From contig CM075204.1 of NCBI GenBank assembly GCA_037577475.1, positions 5,812,855 to 5,876,854 of the forward strand: a stretch of DNA of 64,000 nucleotides, in the 5' to 3' direction. The stretch's first letter is position 1, and each line of letters opens with the position of its first letter. The notes under the pieces were generated by a model. That model was not told where the DNA came from and searched no databases. It was given only the letters and a program-made list of their open reading frames with translations. Position numbers and translations under genes: made by a program. The DNA comes from Chaunax sp. Z400. Taxonomy: Eukaryota; Chordata; Actinopteri; Lophiiformes; Chaunacidae. Positions 51,040 to 61,934 of this stretch are shown piece after piece.

Positions 51040-51186
51040 CTGTCCCCTAGTTGTATGTATGTGTATCTATAGAATCAGCTGTATTTTAATTTCTATATTT
51101 TGCTCATGTTGATTATTATGCTTTTTTTTTTGTACAACCCTTTGAGACATGCTCTATGATGTCAGGCTATAATAAACTTGCCTTGA
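51040..51186 (+). repeat. Possible LINE 3' tail
   Basis: The sequence 'tgtacaaccctttgagacatgctctatgatgtcaggctataataaacttgccttgaa' resembles the 3' end of fish non-LTR elements (…ggctatataaataaacttgacttga). It may belong to the LINE at 48690 with other sequence in between. Confidence 0.35.
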
Positions 51187-52929
51187 AGTGACTCAGGAGG
51201 AAATGTTCTCTGACAAGGTAACATTTTTAAGTTTTATTCAGACCTCTGTGGCCCAATCCTCAGCTCTGCTGCAGGCTAAAAGCTCCAGGCTACTGTGGTC
51301 TCGACTAAAATTAGGTTATAATGTGCACTGGAAATGGTCAAGCAAAGAAGTGGAATCAAAAGCATGTTGTTGCAGACTCTGCAGTGCACATGATTCACAG
51401 AACGACATTCAGACAGGTGAGTACGGCCGTTACTGTGCAGGGACATCGTGTAGCTTTGTTTGCACACTATCGTGTGAAGACTGCTGCTCTCTTTGCTTGA
51501 TTGTGTGTTTCTGTGGCTGCAGCTGTGACTGTGGAGTGCAGATTGATTATACATCTCTCTGTAGGGGACAAATCTCATTCCAGTTTTGGGGACAGTTTAG
51601 GGGAAATTCATCCCTGAACTTTGCTGACAGCCCCGAGGTCAAGGTCTAGAGGTCTAAGAACGGCATTGTTTAAAGACAAAAATAAAGGAATAGGAGTTAA
51701 TGAGTAGTAGATGAACCTAACATATGAAGTACCTTATTGAATCTGCAGGTAAGGTATTCCATCTATAAATGGGACGCGGCTGTGACGTTTACCTGCTCTG
51801 CAGCAGTTCAGACCTCTGAGGATACATCAGGGGGGACACGAATAAAACCTTAGACTGAGGTTTTATTTTTAAATAATCAATTGATTTTTTCCTGTGATTT
51901 CTCTAAAAGTACCAAACTCACCGTCTCTGAGAGGTAAAGACAAACTGACCTCAGGATAAATGAATTTTAGTCTGTCAGCAGGAAAATTTGATTCTAATGA
52001 TTTTAGGTTCATTGAATCATATTTTATTAAGATGAAGAGTCCGGCTGGCTGGAGGGTGAAGGACATGTGAGGGCGCTGATGAGTAATTAGTATGTCTTGG
52101 ATGTTCACAGCTTGGCACCCATACAGTTGTGAATCTACCCACAGAGTGACGTCTCTCAGCCTGGACCTGCTGTCTGAGTTTGGGTTTGGTGCCAAATGAG
52201 ATTGACAACAGCCTAAATAAAGATGGATTGACCGGCGTTTCGCTCCAAGAGCACTGAGCACCCACTATAAGGCTGAGTCATCTGTCCACGCTAACAGCGT
52301 TATCGATCTCGCCTTGTCAAAAGTACAGTTACTCTGAGAGTAAAGGATAGAGGACACCGTGGTGGGGGTGTGGAGGTCACGGTGTCACATCCAGGCCAGC
52401 TACCAGCTGTTTTTCTGAAAAATGACTCACTGTGTGAAAAGCAACCCTTTCTGAAGAGGACGGAGAGCTGCAGGTCAAAGCAGATCCACTTCAGCTCCAA
52501 CAGGGAGACATTCAGAGGAAGTTCAGTCCGACTGCAGGAATGCAAGGTGTCGGGAATGGATGATCTGGTTTACCTTCTGCAGCGGAAACTTGAACTCAGG
52601 CAGAAGTCAACAAAACAGATTAACAGGATGAACCAGATTCCACATAAATCATCATCTATGATTTTTCCCTCACAAATATCTTTAAACACGATGAAACGGA
52701 CCTGCTTTACTATTAATCAAATAAAATGGAGTTTTCTCCCTCACAATAATCTGATTCCATATTCATCCCATAATATTTTTTTTAGCTTCAGCAAATCTAG
52801 AAGTTTGTGTTCTGGTTAAACAAGGAAATTACTGTAATCACAACCTGAGTAGTAGTTACTATGGTTACAGTACATTTCACATAGTTTCCACTAGACGTCA
52901 ACATAAGACAAGGATCACTGGCGTACGCT

Positions 52930-53970
52930 GCTGTGCCTACACCAGGTTACATATGAGGATGGGATGGGGTCAGCGGTCTTGGGGGGAGGCGTTGGTCCTG
53001 CCCCCAGGGTGTCACCGGTGGGCCGTGGGGGACGTCGTCCCGCTCCCTTGGGGGTGATGGTTGGTGAGGGGCTCCGTGACGGGGGTCTGCGCGGGTCCCA
53101 GGTACACAGGTTTTCGGGGACGTGGCCCTCGCTCGCGCTTGGGGGAGTTCGGCTTCTGGCTGGGCCTGGGGCCTGTTGTCCACTGTCCTCCTGTAGGTCG
53201 GACTCTGGCGGCGGGAGCTCCCTCTGTGGCCCCCTGTGGGGGCCTTGGCCCGCCCCCCTTGGGGATGGTTGTCGGGGGGGCCCTGCCATAGCGAGCCTTG
53301 CGCCAAGGGCTTGGGCGGGTCTCGGGAGGGCGGGATTTTGGGGCTGTGGGCTCCGCTCGCGCTTTGGGAGGGGCTGGCCTCTGGTTGGGCCGGGGTTCTG
53401 CCGTCTCCTGTCCTTCTGTGGGCCAGCTCTTGACCGGGGCGCTCCCTCTGTGGCCCCTGGCTGGCTTTCCCTTGGGGTGGGCGTGCAGTTCGCCTGGGGC
53501 CACATGGCCTTGGGTCCTTCATGCTCTGTGGGGCCGTGGGGCACCGTGTTGGTTTGTGTCCTTCTCTGCCTACTGCTTGGGGTCGGCGTGGTGTTGTAAC
53601 GCCCCCCACTTAAAACCACATCCAGTGACAATCTCTCCCACGCACACACAGACATGCACACACAAACGCGCACATTAAGGTGAACAAGGTTCCACAGTTA
53701 TGGTTAATATGTTGATGCTATTGTATATATATCACTGCTGTTATTGTTGTTGTTTTTGTTGTTGTTGTTTGTTTTGCTGTTATTGTGGTTGTCTCCCTTG
53801 TCTCCCCAACCCCTTGCTGTTTCTGTTTCTCCCTTTCTTTCCACTGTTTCCAGCATATGATAGATCCTCCTTTTGCAGAGCAACATCTGTCTGGCAGATC
53901 CCAGATCTTCATACTGCATGCCAAGGTTGCCGGACAGGACCAGTTTAAATAAATTAATAAATAAAGGATA
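52930..53970 (+). repeat. GC-rich composite repeat with AATAA tail
   Basis: 52930-53600 is strongly G-rich on the plus strand, with many GGGG runs. It has internal near-repeats: 'gctccctctgtggccccc' recurs at about 53216 and 53440, 'cgctcgcgctt' at about 53128 and 53355, and 'tctggctgggcc' is close to 'tctggttgggcc'. A (TTG)n-rich stretch, a pyrimidine-rich stretch and an AATAAATTAATAAATAAAGG end (about 53947-53966) follow. A similar organisation is seen in dispersed fish repeats. Overlapping ORFs exist on both strands because stops are rare in such DNA. Confidence 0.55.
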
Positions 53971-56700
53971 TACACAGGTGCAGGTTGGTAGTATGCAAAT
54001 TAATCTGCACTTAACATAAGAATTAGAGCTAAATCTGAATGGCATGTTGAATCCCGTGTTTTCTGATCTTAACTGCAAACAAAATACAATTGGGTCATCG
54101 GGTTGCCTCATTTCACAATTTTTGGGTTGGTTGACAGATACCTAAATGTATGCACACAAGCACTGACACAGGGAGTGTTTCATAATATGTCCCTTTAACA
54201 TTCTCAACTAGACTGAAATCGTCCGTGGGGGGTCAGGAACACAGACTGGACTACGATATGCAGAGGCAGGACAAACTGTCAACAACGGTTGCAACTAGTA
54301 TGATAAAGTTTGCTCATGGGAGGTTAGTTCTTCTGCACCTGGAGGAGACTCAGAGGGATGTGCCACTATTGGAGCAATTGACACCCTGGGAACAGATCGA
54401 TAACCAACCCTTTGACTTGATGTGTTGATGTTGTCAGATCAAGTTCACATTTTCAACATCTTTTATTCAGGCTGTTCAAAATTGAAAGCAAATATTCTGA
54501 TATATGGTAAAAATATCAAAGTATTTACACTCTGTGTTCACTTCCCTTGTCCGTAGACCATACTGCAGCACCACCACCACCACCCCCCCTCCATGTGTTC
54601 ATGGTGTTGCACTTTGTTGTACACAAAAAAAGTAGCAGAAGCTAAAAGCAGAGTTTAAATCTTATTTTTACATCCTACCCACCTGGACATTGTTTTATTG
54701 TCTGATACAGAGGATCTAATGAGAACACAAGCATATGGATGCTTATATCAACTGACCATATAATACAGAATAATCATTTGATTGTTTTCAGTGTCACCTT
54801 GTGCCCTTTTATGGTCCATTTTAATGTCCTTGTTTGGATGTGACACACTGTTTGAACATGTCTGAACACGTAAACTTAACCCTTAACCCCCGCAGGCTTC
54901 TGTAAAAATCTGTTTTCGATTATGTTGCATATGAAACATCTATTGTTTTCCTGAGTGCTGGAGCTGCTGAGGGATTCATGAGGTGGCCGTGAGCCACCGC
55001 CAGACCCCTCAGAGCCCCCTTATGTCTGAAGGCTCCACATTAACAGGATGCTAATAGCCCCAAGGGTGGCTGGATGACTGACAGAAGGGGGTTAGGTTTC
55101 AAAGACTCGCTGGTCCCGTCTGGGACACTGCTGCTGAGGCAGACCGAGGAGAGCGTCTGTACCCCCAACACTTCACGGCCTGATTTATCAAGCTAACACT
55201 GTGTCCTATTGACCTTGTTAAAAGGTAACAGTCTAGACAGAGGTGCGTTGTTAAACACACCACGTGCTCACACACCAACTGGAATCTATTAATCATAGCT
55301 TCCATCTTTAATAATATAACAGTCGAGCCTTTTGAGTGGCTGGTATGTGTTATTTAACCATCTGATAAGGTATTTTCAGACGTCCTGCGGTTATCATTCA
55401 ATCCTTCATTTGAAGTACACAACCAATTCTCTCAGTAAGAAATTCATAAGCATGAATAATGGATATCTACGAACTTTGATCACATGAGAGGTGAGAAAAT
55501 CCATTTGACAGCGTTGAGAAGTTGTGAAGGAATGTTTCTCACCACGATGAAAGAGATGGACGACGAATCTAGACCCAGCATTAAGTCTGTAAGAAGCACC
55601 TGGTCACGCCTTGTGACATCTAAATATGAAGATCTATTTCATTTCCATGCAGTCATGATTTTATGAGAAGCGACAGATACATGATGTGCTTTTTTCTGTT
55701 CGTGATTGATTCCTTATCAGCAGTAGGACACAGATTCCGAGGCTTCTTCCATGTCTGCCGCCAATTAAGTGGAACCGATCAATCCTCTTCTAAAATGTCA
55801 AATGTAATGCTAATAATCAATCAAAAAGGAACAAACTGACATCAGACACAGTGGCCTGTCGATTAAATATCAGGAATACTCGAGGTCATGGGTTCACTTC
55901 TCTCTGAGGCTCGTACATGAACTTTTTTTAGTTTTCAAAAGTAATCATTGACGAGTTCAGTCCTATGTTCTTTAAATATCCTCTATACCATCATGAACCT
56001 CTTTTTTAAAGTTTTAAATGTCTGTTTCAAAGCTGTCTCCACACAGAAACATCAACGTCATTATAGTGCTGGGTTGAATCTTGCACATCAGATGGACCTC
56101 AAAGCTACACACAAGGATTTGTGGACTAAGGTGGGCCCTTGCTGCCCAGGAAAAGATGCATGAAATAATACACGTATGAATAAACTAAGAAATTAGCTCA
56201 GAGGCTCAGTTAATCTAATAAACCAGGCTTAGTCCAGTTAGTCTGAGCAGAAGAAGCCTGTTTTAAACTGCCCTTAGTGTTACAGCTGTATGGTTTTAGC
56301 TTGCAGACCTGGACACAGTGAAGCTTGTTTTCAAGGTGAATTTATTATAGAGGGTTCTTGGTGAAGGAGTGAGAGGTGATGGAGGAGGCGTGGCTGTCAC
56401 TGGAGAGGATGGTGGAGTCCGGCTCAGGATAGAGGAGGCTGAAGGATGAATGGGGGGTGAAGCGAGGGCGGCAGTGGATGGAGTTGAGAGCTGGCACAGG
56501 AGAGCAGCAGATTAGCATGTAGCACGACGACAAAAACACAAGGAAAAACTCAAGTGTAATTATACTGATTGGCTGAGAGTAAGGCTGATAATCTGGTGAT
56601 GAGTGGAAGGTGAGCCGGGGTTCTGATGTCACTGCTGGAGGAGTTGACTGTTGACAGGTGAGGAGTAGAGCCAGGAGGTGAGTGAAGCCACGCCCATGAC

Positions 56701-56705
56701 TCTCA

Positions 56706-56787
<82 letters not shown>
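56701..56787. repeat. (TC)n-(CA)n compound microsatellite
   Basis: A short TC run leads into about 36 CA units. Confidence 0.97.
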
Positions 56788-56788
<1 letters not shown>

Positions 56789-57273
56789 CCTACAACAAAT
56801 GTTTGTGTCTGGCTTGTACAAAATGCCTTTTTGTGTTAATGTTGATTTTGTCTTGCTGTTTATGTAGGTAAAGTTTTGACTATTGTAAAAAAAAAAAAAA
56901 AAAGGATCTACTGGATCATAACTCCTGTATCAGGTTGGGTCTTATCCAGTCTCTAACCAGCCTGATACACGACACATACTGTACAACAGTACAGTGACAG
57001 TCTGTTAAATGTTCAGTCTGTTAAAGGTAAGGATGCAGATGCAAATTGAGATTATTGGCTGTTGACTAAATGACATTATGGCTGATCAATAAATTAAATC
57101 ATTTGTTATGGTGGTGACATCGAGGAAACATTGGTTTCATATCCAAACCTTGACCCAGTTCACCTGCCACTATCCTGTCTAATAATGTCTACATGGGAGG
57201 ACACCACTCAGACCAGGAAGGTTTGAACAGCATTTCAGGAATCAAGCTTATTTGCTTTTATTTAGAATGAGAT

Positions 57274-57945
57274 ACACTGACCAACAGTAGAATCGCATAT
57301 TTATTTATTTTTTTATGTCATGCCATCCTGTTCATATTACATATCAAAGGCAAATTCGCGTTCACACATCTTTATTCACCCTTTAGCCATACAGAGAAAT
57401 CATTTTTGTGCAGATTAATGTTTTTTGTCTAAGTGTTTATAAGTCAGAAAGTGTGGATGGTGAGACAGAGAACAACAATAGTCACTACTGTGCCTGTCTA
57501 CCTCCAGCATTTATCATTACTTTACACCTTCTGAATGGATAAGATGTTATTCTGGACTTGTAGGATGACATGCTATTCTTCCTGCAGAGCTGTGACAAGT
57601 TATGAATGTGTTGGTGGAGCACCGGTGATCCTGAACGTCCCATAGAGAGCATCGTCATGCATTAAGGTGGTGCCTGATTGCTGTATCCTGGGAATAACGT
57701 GTGGACCTAGAGCCGTATGTCGGAGACGGATGGCCGTGAATGTGGACAAGTTCTGATTGTTATTCGTTAGCAGTGCCCCCCCACACACACACATCACTGC
57801 ACAACCACCAAACGGACGTCTGCTGCAGGATAGCGGTCCCCGCAGCGATGGTACAAATGCCAACGACCACCAGCTGTGTACAAGTTAAATCTGGACTTGT
57901 TGCTAAATGTGATCTCGTCCACTTTGCAATCAGTCATAACATCTG
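57274..57945 (-). mobile_element. Decayed Tc1-like transposon, inverted relative of the 45.8-kb copy
   Basis: Its reverse complement follows 45820-46598 closely. It shares 'tccagatttaacttg', 'tatcctgcagca', 'attcccaggatacagcaatcaggca', 'cttgtcacagctctgcaggaagaat' and 'gaacaggatggcatga', and ends in a terminal repeat 'tactgttggtcagtgta'. The segment between the second catalytic aspartate and the glutamate is deleted, so the SPDLNPIEHLWD box is lost. A CA run interrupts it near 57780. Confidence 0.8.
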
Positions 57946-58194
57946 CCGAGTTCAGACCATCGCATCCCAACTACACGTTTACATAAGTTTTTCCGGTGGC
58001 ATCGTCAGCTGTTTCTCTAGGACATTAATAAGACCCGGTGAATGATCGCCTTGGCCAGGCGTCTTCACCAGGTGTTTGTTTCAGTAGATTAGGGCTAGTG
58101 AATAGAAATTACAGGGTTTCCACTGTTGGCCAGTATATTTAAAACAGATGTTAATGTTGTGTGTCTTCAGTATGAAGTTAGAGTCAGGACATGG

Positions 58195-58232
58195 TTAGCT
58201 TAGCTTAGCTTAGCTTAGCTTAGCTTAGCTTA
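58195..58232. repeat. (TTAGC)n pentanucleotide repeat
   Basis: More than seven TTAGC units, about 350 bp upstream of the kinase start codon. Confidence 0.95.
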
Positions 58233-58365
58233 TTTTAGCATAAAGACGATTGATTAACATGTAAGTTCATTGTTCAATTCCTACACAAATACATGCAAAT
58301 AAAATCCATTTTTATTGTAAGTTGTGAGAAATGTTTCAACTCGCGCAAATTACCTGAACTATGTT

Positions 58366-58424
58366 GTTGCCAAGCAACCGAACATAGCAACAAAAGCTCC
58401 CTGTGACGTCATGAGGCCACCAAT
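58366..58424 (+). promoter_or_regulatory. X-box-like, CRE and CCAAT motifs upstream of the kinase gene
   Basis: GTTGCCAAGCAACC at 58366-58379 fits the RFX X-box pattern GTNRCC-N1-RGYAAC. A full palindromic CRE, TGACGTCA, is at 58404-58411, and CCAAT is at 58420-58424. All lie 154-212 bases before the proposed ATG, a position suited to a promoter. No clear TATA box is seen. RFX, CREB and NF-Y binding is an inference from motif matches. Confidence 0.5.
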
Positions 58425-58577
58425 AGTTAAAATCTAGGCTTTGATCTTTTCTGGTCATTTCACTGACATTTCTGTCGAGAGTTAATCTGCAGACAGGGAT
58501 ACGTTCAGAAGCTTTAAAGGTTTAACCAATTCATAAGCTTGGAAACAACTTAAAGTGACAACTTTTCAGTTTGAAAA

Positions 58578-58614
58578 ATGTCTCTATTGCAAAACTCAAA
58601 CAGCACTGATGCAG
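58578..58614 (+). CDS. HIPK-like kinase exon 1 (start codon)
   Basis: ATG TCT CTA TTG ... GAT GCA G ends at GTAAGA. It encodes MSLLQNSNSTDA and leaves phase 1, which fits the next exon. The ATG has A at -3. This is the least certain exon because it is short and has no conserved motif. Confidence 0.6.
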
Positions 58615-61600
58615 GTAAGACTCAACACACAAAACTGTTTATGATGCTGAATATATTTGCTTTAACGGACACTGAGGACACCAATCTGTTCCCAACCAGC
58701 TAGCCTAAAACTAGCATAAAAATACATTTTCCTAAAATAAATAAATCGATTTTAAAAAAAGTTAGAAAAATCATTCATGATTAATACACTTTATTTCTAT
58801 GGAGCCCCTCTGGTGACATTGGGGGGGAAAAATTGATAACTAATGCGTGGCTACGAGTTAGTATCTCACAGCCACACGTTAGTATGTTGTGGTCAGAACA
58901 TATTAGATCTATTGTCATCTCCATGCAGTCACGATGTGATCAAACTGTATATTTGCTGCGCTACACCTGCTCCGTTCACAGCCCAACATGCGGGACGCGC
59001 CCTCACTCTGCGTCTCCATTCATCTGACTCTCTCTGTCTCTCCCATCCACACACACCTATGCTACGACAAGCACACTGGCTGAAGTCACCGTGCACACTT
59101 CCTCGTATATTGTTTGATCACATCGTGCAGGTGTCAAATAAAGTAACAAGTCTGCAAGAACCCAGCAAAGTGGCTAAAGCAACAATGAACAGTGACTGCA
59201 TGGAGATGACAATGGGTCTAATATGTGGCGGATCTAGAATTTTTCTAAATCAGGGGCCATAGAGGGGCCACATTTTTTACAGAGGGGCCAACTATACGTC
59301 CAACATTCATGCACATTTCCTTATTCAGTAAGATGTATACACAGAATATTTCACCAGTCATTCATTGTTTGCTGTTGGCTCCATAGCTTCTGGTAAAGAC
59401 ACACATAATTGAATATATTATGCAAATTGAGCCTTTTTCAAGCACATTGTGTTCATCAAAAAAGTTTAGCAATTATCGAATTTTAAACTAGGGTGCATAA
59501 ATAATTATAAAACATAAGACACTTTTTTCCAACTATGTAATACATAAAATAATTTAAAAAATGTTTTTTACATTAAAGAAAAACACTCATACACTATATT
59601 ACATCATACACAACAGTTTAGAGGAGATAAACTTGACACAATTAGCTGTTGGGCCTTTGCAGAGCTATGTGCTCTACTGTGTGTCCTTCTAGTTCATGTT
59701 GTGTTGATTTGATGACCCTAACAGACTGAATATACAGATTTTATATATTTGATCTCCATGTTCTCCATCTCCTCTCACATTTACAGCACCTGAGATTCAG
59801 CCAGGTGATACCATCTTTGGCAGGACTTGTGGATACCTCATCCAGGAGTTTATTGGGGAAGGCGTCTTTGGTAAAGTGGCAAGGTGCCAAAATGTGAAAA
59901 CAGGGGAGACTGTTGCAGTGAAGGTGATCAAGAAACCTAATCACAGACACATTCAGAGAGAGGTAGGTTTCGGAAGTCCAGATTCTTATGACTTAAGCTA
60001 CATCCTCTTGCTTGATGTAATCTACTCCATAAGTATGTACCATGAACGGCTGCCATGTCTCTTTTGTCCCCAGGTGTCCATTTTAGAGCTCATCAATACT
60101 CTGAATCCAGACCAAACTAACCTGGTGAAGTTCCTGGAGCAGTTTAAGCATCAAGAGCAGACTTGTCTAGTGTTTGAGATGCTAGACATTAGTGTCTTTG
60201 ACTTCACCAAGAAACACAGACAACCATGGAATCTAAATGCCATCAGGCCGGTTGCAAAGCAGGTTTGTATTACTGTAATATGGAAACAATGAGGAAAACC
60301 CTAATCCTAAACATTAGCAAATGGAAACTTGAATCCCAAACTTGATTTGTCTTGTTTTCTCTGCAGCTGCTGGTGGCTTTGGATGCCCTAAAGAGTGGTG
60401 AAATCCTGCATGGAGATATCAAACCTGACAACATCATGATGGTCAATGTGCTGGAGCAGCCATTCAGGTTGAAGTTAATTGACTTTGGCAATTCAAATAC
60501 CCTTGACAAAGTCCTGCCTGGGATGATTATTCAGCCACTTGGATACAGGTATCTACATCCTGCAAGGCTCATTCATTAGTTTAAGAGAGCTGATGTCATT
60601 CTTTTAAACACATCCATGCCGTTCTCTTGGTCTACAAAGCTTGTCAATTGTTTCTCATCTTTGGTTCTCGTCTTCCCTCAGGGCTCCAGAAGTTGTCCTT
60701 GGTCTGCCCTTCAACGAGGCCGTTGATGTGTGGGGAGTTGGCTGCAACCTGGCCTTTCTCTACCTGGCTGACCACCTGTTCCCTTTCCGATGTGAATATC
60801 AGATGGTAGGTCAGCTTCCTCAGAGAAATGTACACAACCTAGCAGAGACTTTGTGCAAAGTGTCAACTGACGTGACTCTATTTGTTGTTTGCAGATGAAG
60901 CGTATCATTGAGCTTCTGGGGCAGCCGAAGGACCACGTGCTCTATAGTGCGAAGTTCACCGAGAAATTTTTCCTTGAAGAAAAATCTGCACATACATGGA
61001 GATTCATGGTACGGTATTCATCTTGTCATTAGGCTGAATTGATTGATTGTTTTATTTAAACTCCTTTAAAATGGTTCTGACACACATTTTGTCTCTTTAG
61101 ACCCAAGAGGAATACACAGCAGCTAACAAGCTGCCACCACAGAAAAGGAAGAGAAACAAAGTCGAGCTCACCTCTCTGGACAAACTGGTTCATGTAAGCA
61201 CTCTCTGTTGTATATGTTAAGACTGAATCAGCATGTTGTAATGACCCGTCTCTGAGAGGTAGAGACCAGAACAAATGAAATGAATCTGTTTCCAAATCCA
61301 GGTCCATCCAATCAATGGGAGGGCTGAACATGTGGACAGGCTGGCGTTTGTGGACTTCCTCAAACAGCTGCTGCATCTCAATGGGGATCAGAGAATCTCT
61401 GCCCATCAAGCTCTGCAGCATCCATTTCTAACAATGGAGCACCTGACCACGTACCCAGCTGAGTAAGTACTAGTATGTCTGCTAGTAGATGTCACATATG
61501 GTTGGACCAACTGATGGTTTTACTGATTGACTAACTCATTCATTCTTTATCCAGTTTGGCCAAGTCCCAAGTTTACATGAGCGAGCCCTGGAAAACTGAG

Positions 61601-61855
61601 GCAGAAGAGAATCTCCGCTCAAAAACATGTCCAGATGCCGTCTCTTCTGATGGAGCGAAAGATTCCGTAGTGGATGAACCAGATACCAGGTCATCTGATG
61701 GAGGACAGCACCAATGCACTACCCATGAGGAATTGACCCATGATGCACCAGCCTCCTCTGGTCGCTGTAAAAAGTTGCTGAAGAGATTTCGCAGATTTTT
61801 TAAAAGGATCAAATCTCTATTTCACTGCAGACGGTGTTCCAGTGTGGAGGAGTGA
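58578..61855 (+). CDS. HIPK-like serine/threonine protein kinase, nine exons, 458 aa
   Basis: Coding exons are 58578-58614, 59787-59962, 60074-60262, 60367-60548, 60682-60805, 60895-61008, 61101-61193, 61302-61462 and 61555-61855. All introns are GT-AG and all phases agree. The 458-residue product has a complete kinase core: G-loop GEGVFG (36-41), VAVK lysine 58, probable helix-C glutamate 71, HGDIKPDN (149-156) with aspartate 151, DFG 173-175 and APE 196-198. FEMLD, IRPVAKQ, LGLPFNEAVDVW and HPFLTMEHL match the HIPK family (homeodomain-interacting protein kinases). The long HIPK C-terminus is missing; the last 100 residues end in a basic, cysteine-containing tail (430-453). The activation loop differs from HIPK (PGMIIQPLGYRAPE). 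It is probably one of the fish HIPK-like paralogues. The substrate is unknown. Confidence 0.88.
58894..59227. repeat. Interrupted inverted repeat in kinase intron 1
   Basis: The left arm 58894-58945 pairs with two blocks on the right, 59112-59128 and 59191-59227. The right arm has a 62-base insertion relative to the left, or the left has lost it. It looks like a degraded fold-back element in the 1172-bp first intron. Confidence 0.7.
59787..59962 (+). CDS. HIPK-like kinase exon 2 (N-lobe)
   Basis: It follows TTTACAG and encodes the glycine loop (IGEGVFGKVARC) and the ATP-anchoring lysine (ETVAVKVIKK), ending at the codon for the probable helix-C glutamate. Confidence 0.93.
60074..60262 (+). 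CDS. HIPK-like kinase exon 3 (helix C to hinge)
   Basis: 63 codons in phase 0, with VSILELI, the hinge CLVFEMLD and IRPVAKQ, all in HIPK order. Confidence 0.93.
60367..60548 (+). CDS. HIPK-like kinase exon 4 (catalytic and DFG loops)
   Basis: It contains HGDIKPDNIMMV and LIDFGNS. HIPKs have HADLKPEN here, so the usual arginine of HRD is already absent in the family. It ends in the activation loop at TAC AG. Confidence 0.94.
60682..60805 (+). CDS. HIPK-like kinase exon 5 (APE motif, helix F)
   Basis: AG|G gives the arginine of YRAPEVVLGLPF, followed by DVWGVGCNLAFLYL. Confidence 0.94.
60895..61008 (+). CDS. HIPK-like kinase exon 6
   Basis: 38 codons, MKRIIELLGQPKDHVL and on, matching the C-lobe segment after EYDQIRYI in HIPKs. 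Confidence 0.9.
61101..61193 (+). CDS. HIPK-like kinase exon 7
   Basis: 31 codons with a basic QKRKRNK patch, a possible nuclear localisation signal by composition. Confidence 0.88.
61302..61462 (+). CDS. HIPK-like kinase exon 8 (end of C-lobe)
   Basis: It encodes FVDFLKQLLHLNGDQRIS and HPFLTMEHL, the conserved end of the kinase domain, with phase 2 at GTAAGT. Confidence 0.93.
61555..61855 (+). CDS. HIPK-like kinase exon 9 (C-terminal tail, stop)
   Basis: It starts after ATCCAG with T completing an aspartate and ends at TGA 61853-61855. The tail is acidic and serine-rich, then strongly basic with cysteines at residues 430, 450 and 453. Confidence 0.9.
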
Positions 61856-61928
61856 TGAGGTCTTCATCGATTAAAGTGGACATTTCTACATAAATGATGT
61901 ACTGTACATAAAGACAGTGTGGAATGTA

Positions 61929-61934
61929 AATAAA
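61929..61934 (+). terminator. Polyadenylation signal of the kinase gene
   Basis: AATAAA lies 74 bases after the stop codon, so the 3' UTR would be only about 100 bases. Confidence 0.7.

Noticed and set aside
51188..51649. 153-codon cysteine-rich ORF
   Set aside because: No signal peptide, no recognisable cysteine framework and no splice partners; it is near a LINE tail.
52915..53678. Proline/arginine-rich and glycine/leucine-rich ORFs of 126-252 codons on both strands
   Set aside because: They overlap in several frames of GC-rich repetitive DNA where stops are rare, and match no family I know.
58564..58573. Interferon response element (TTTCAGTTTG) before the kinase ATG
   Set aside because: It is one base off the TTTCNNTTTC core and would lie in the 5' UTR only a few bases from the ATG.
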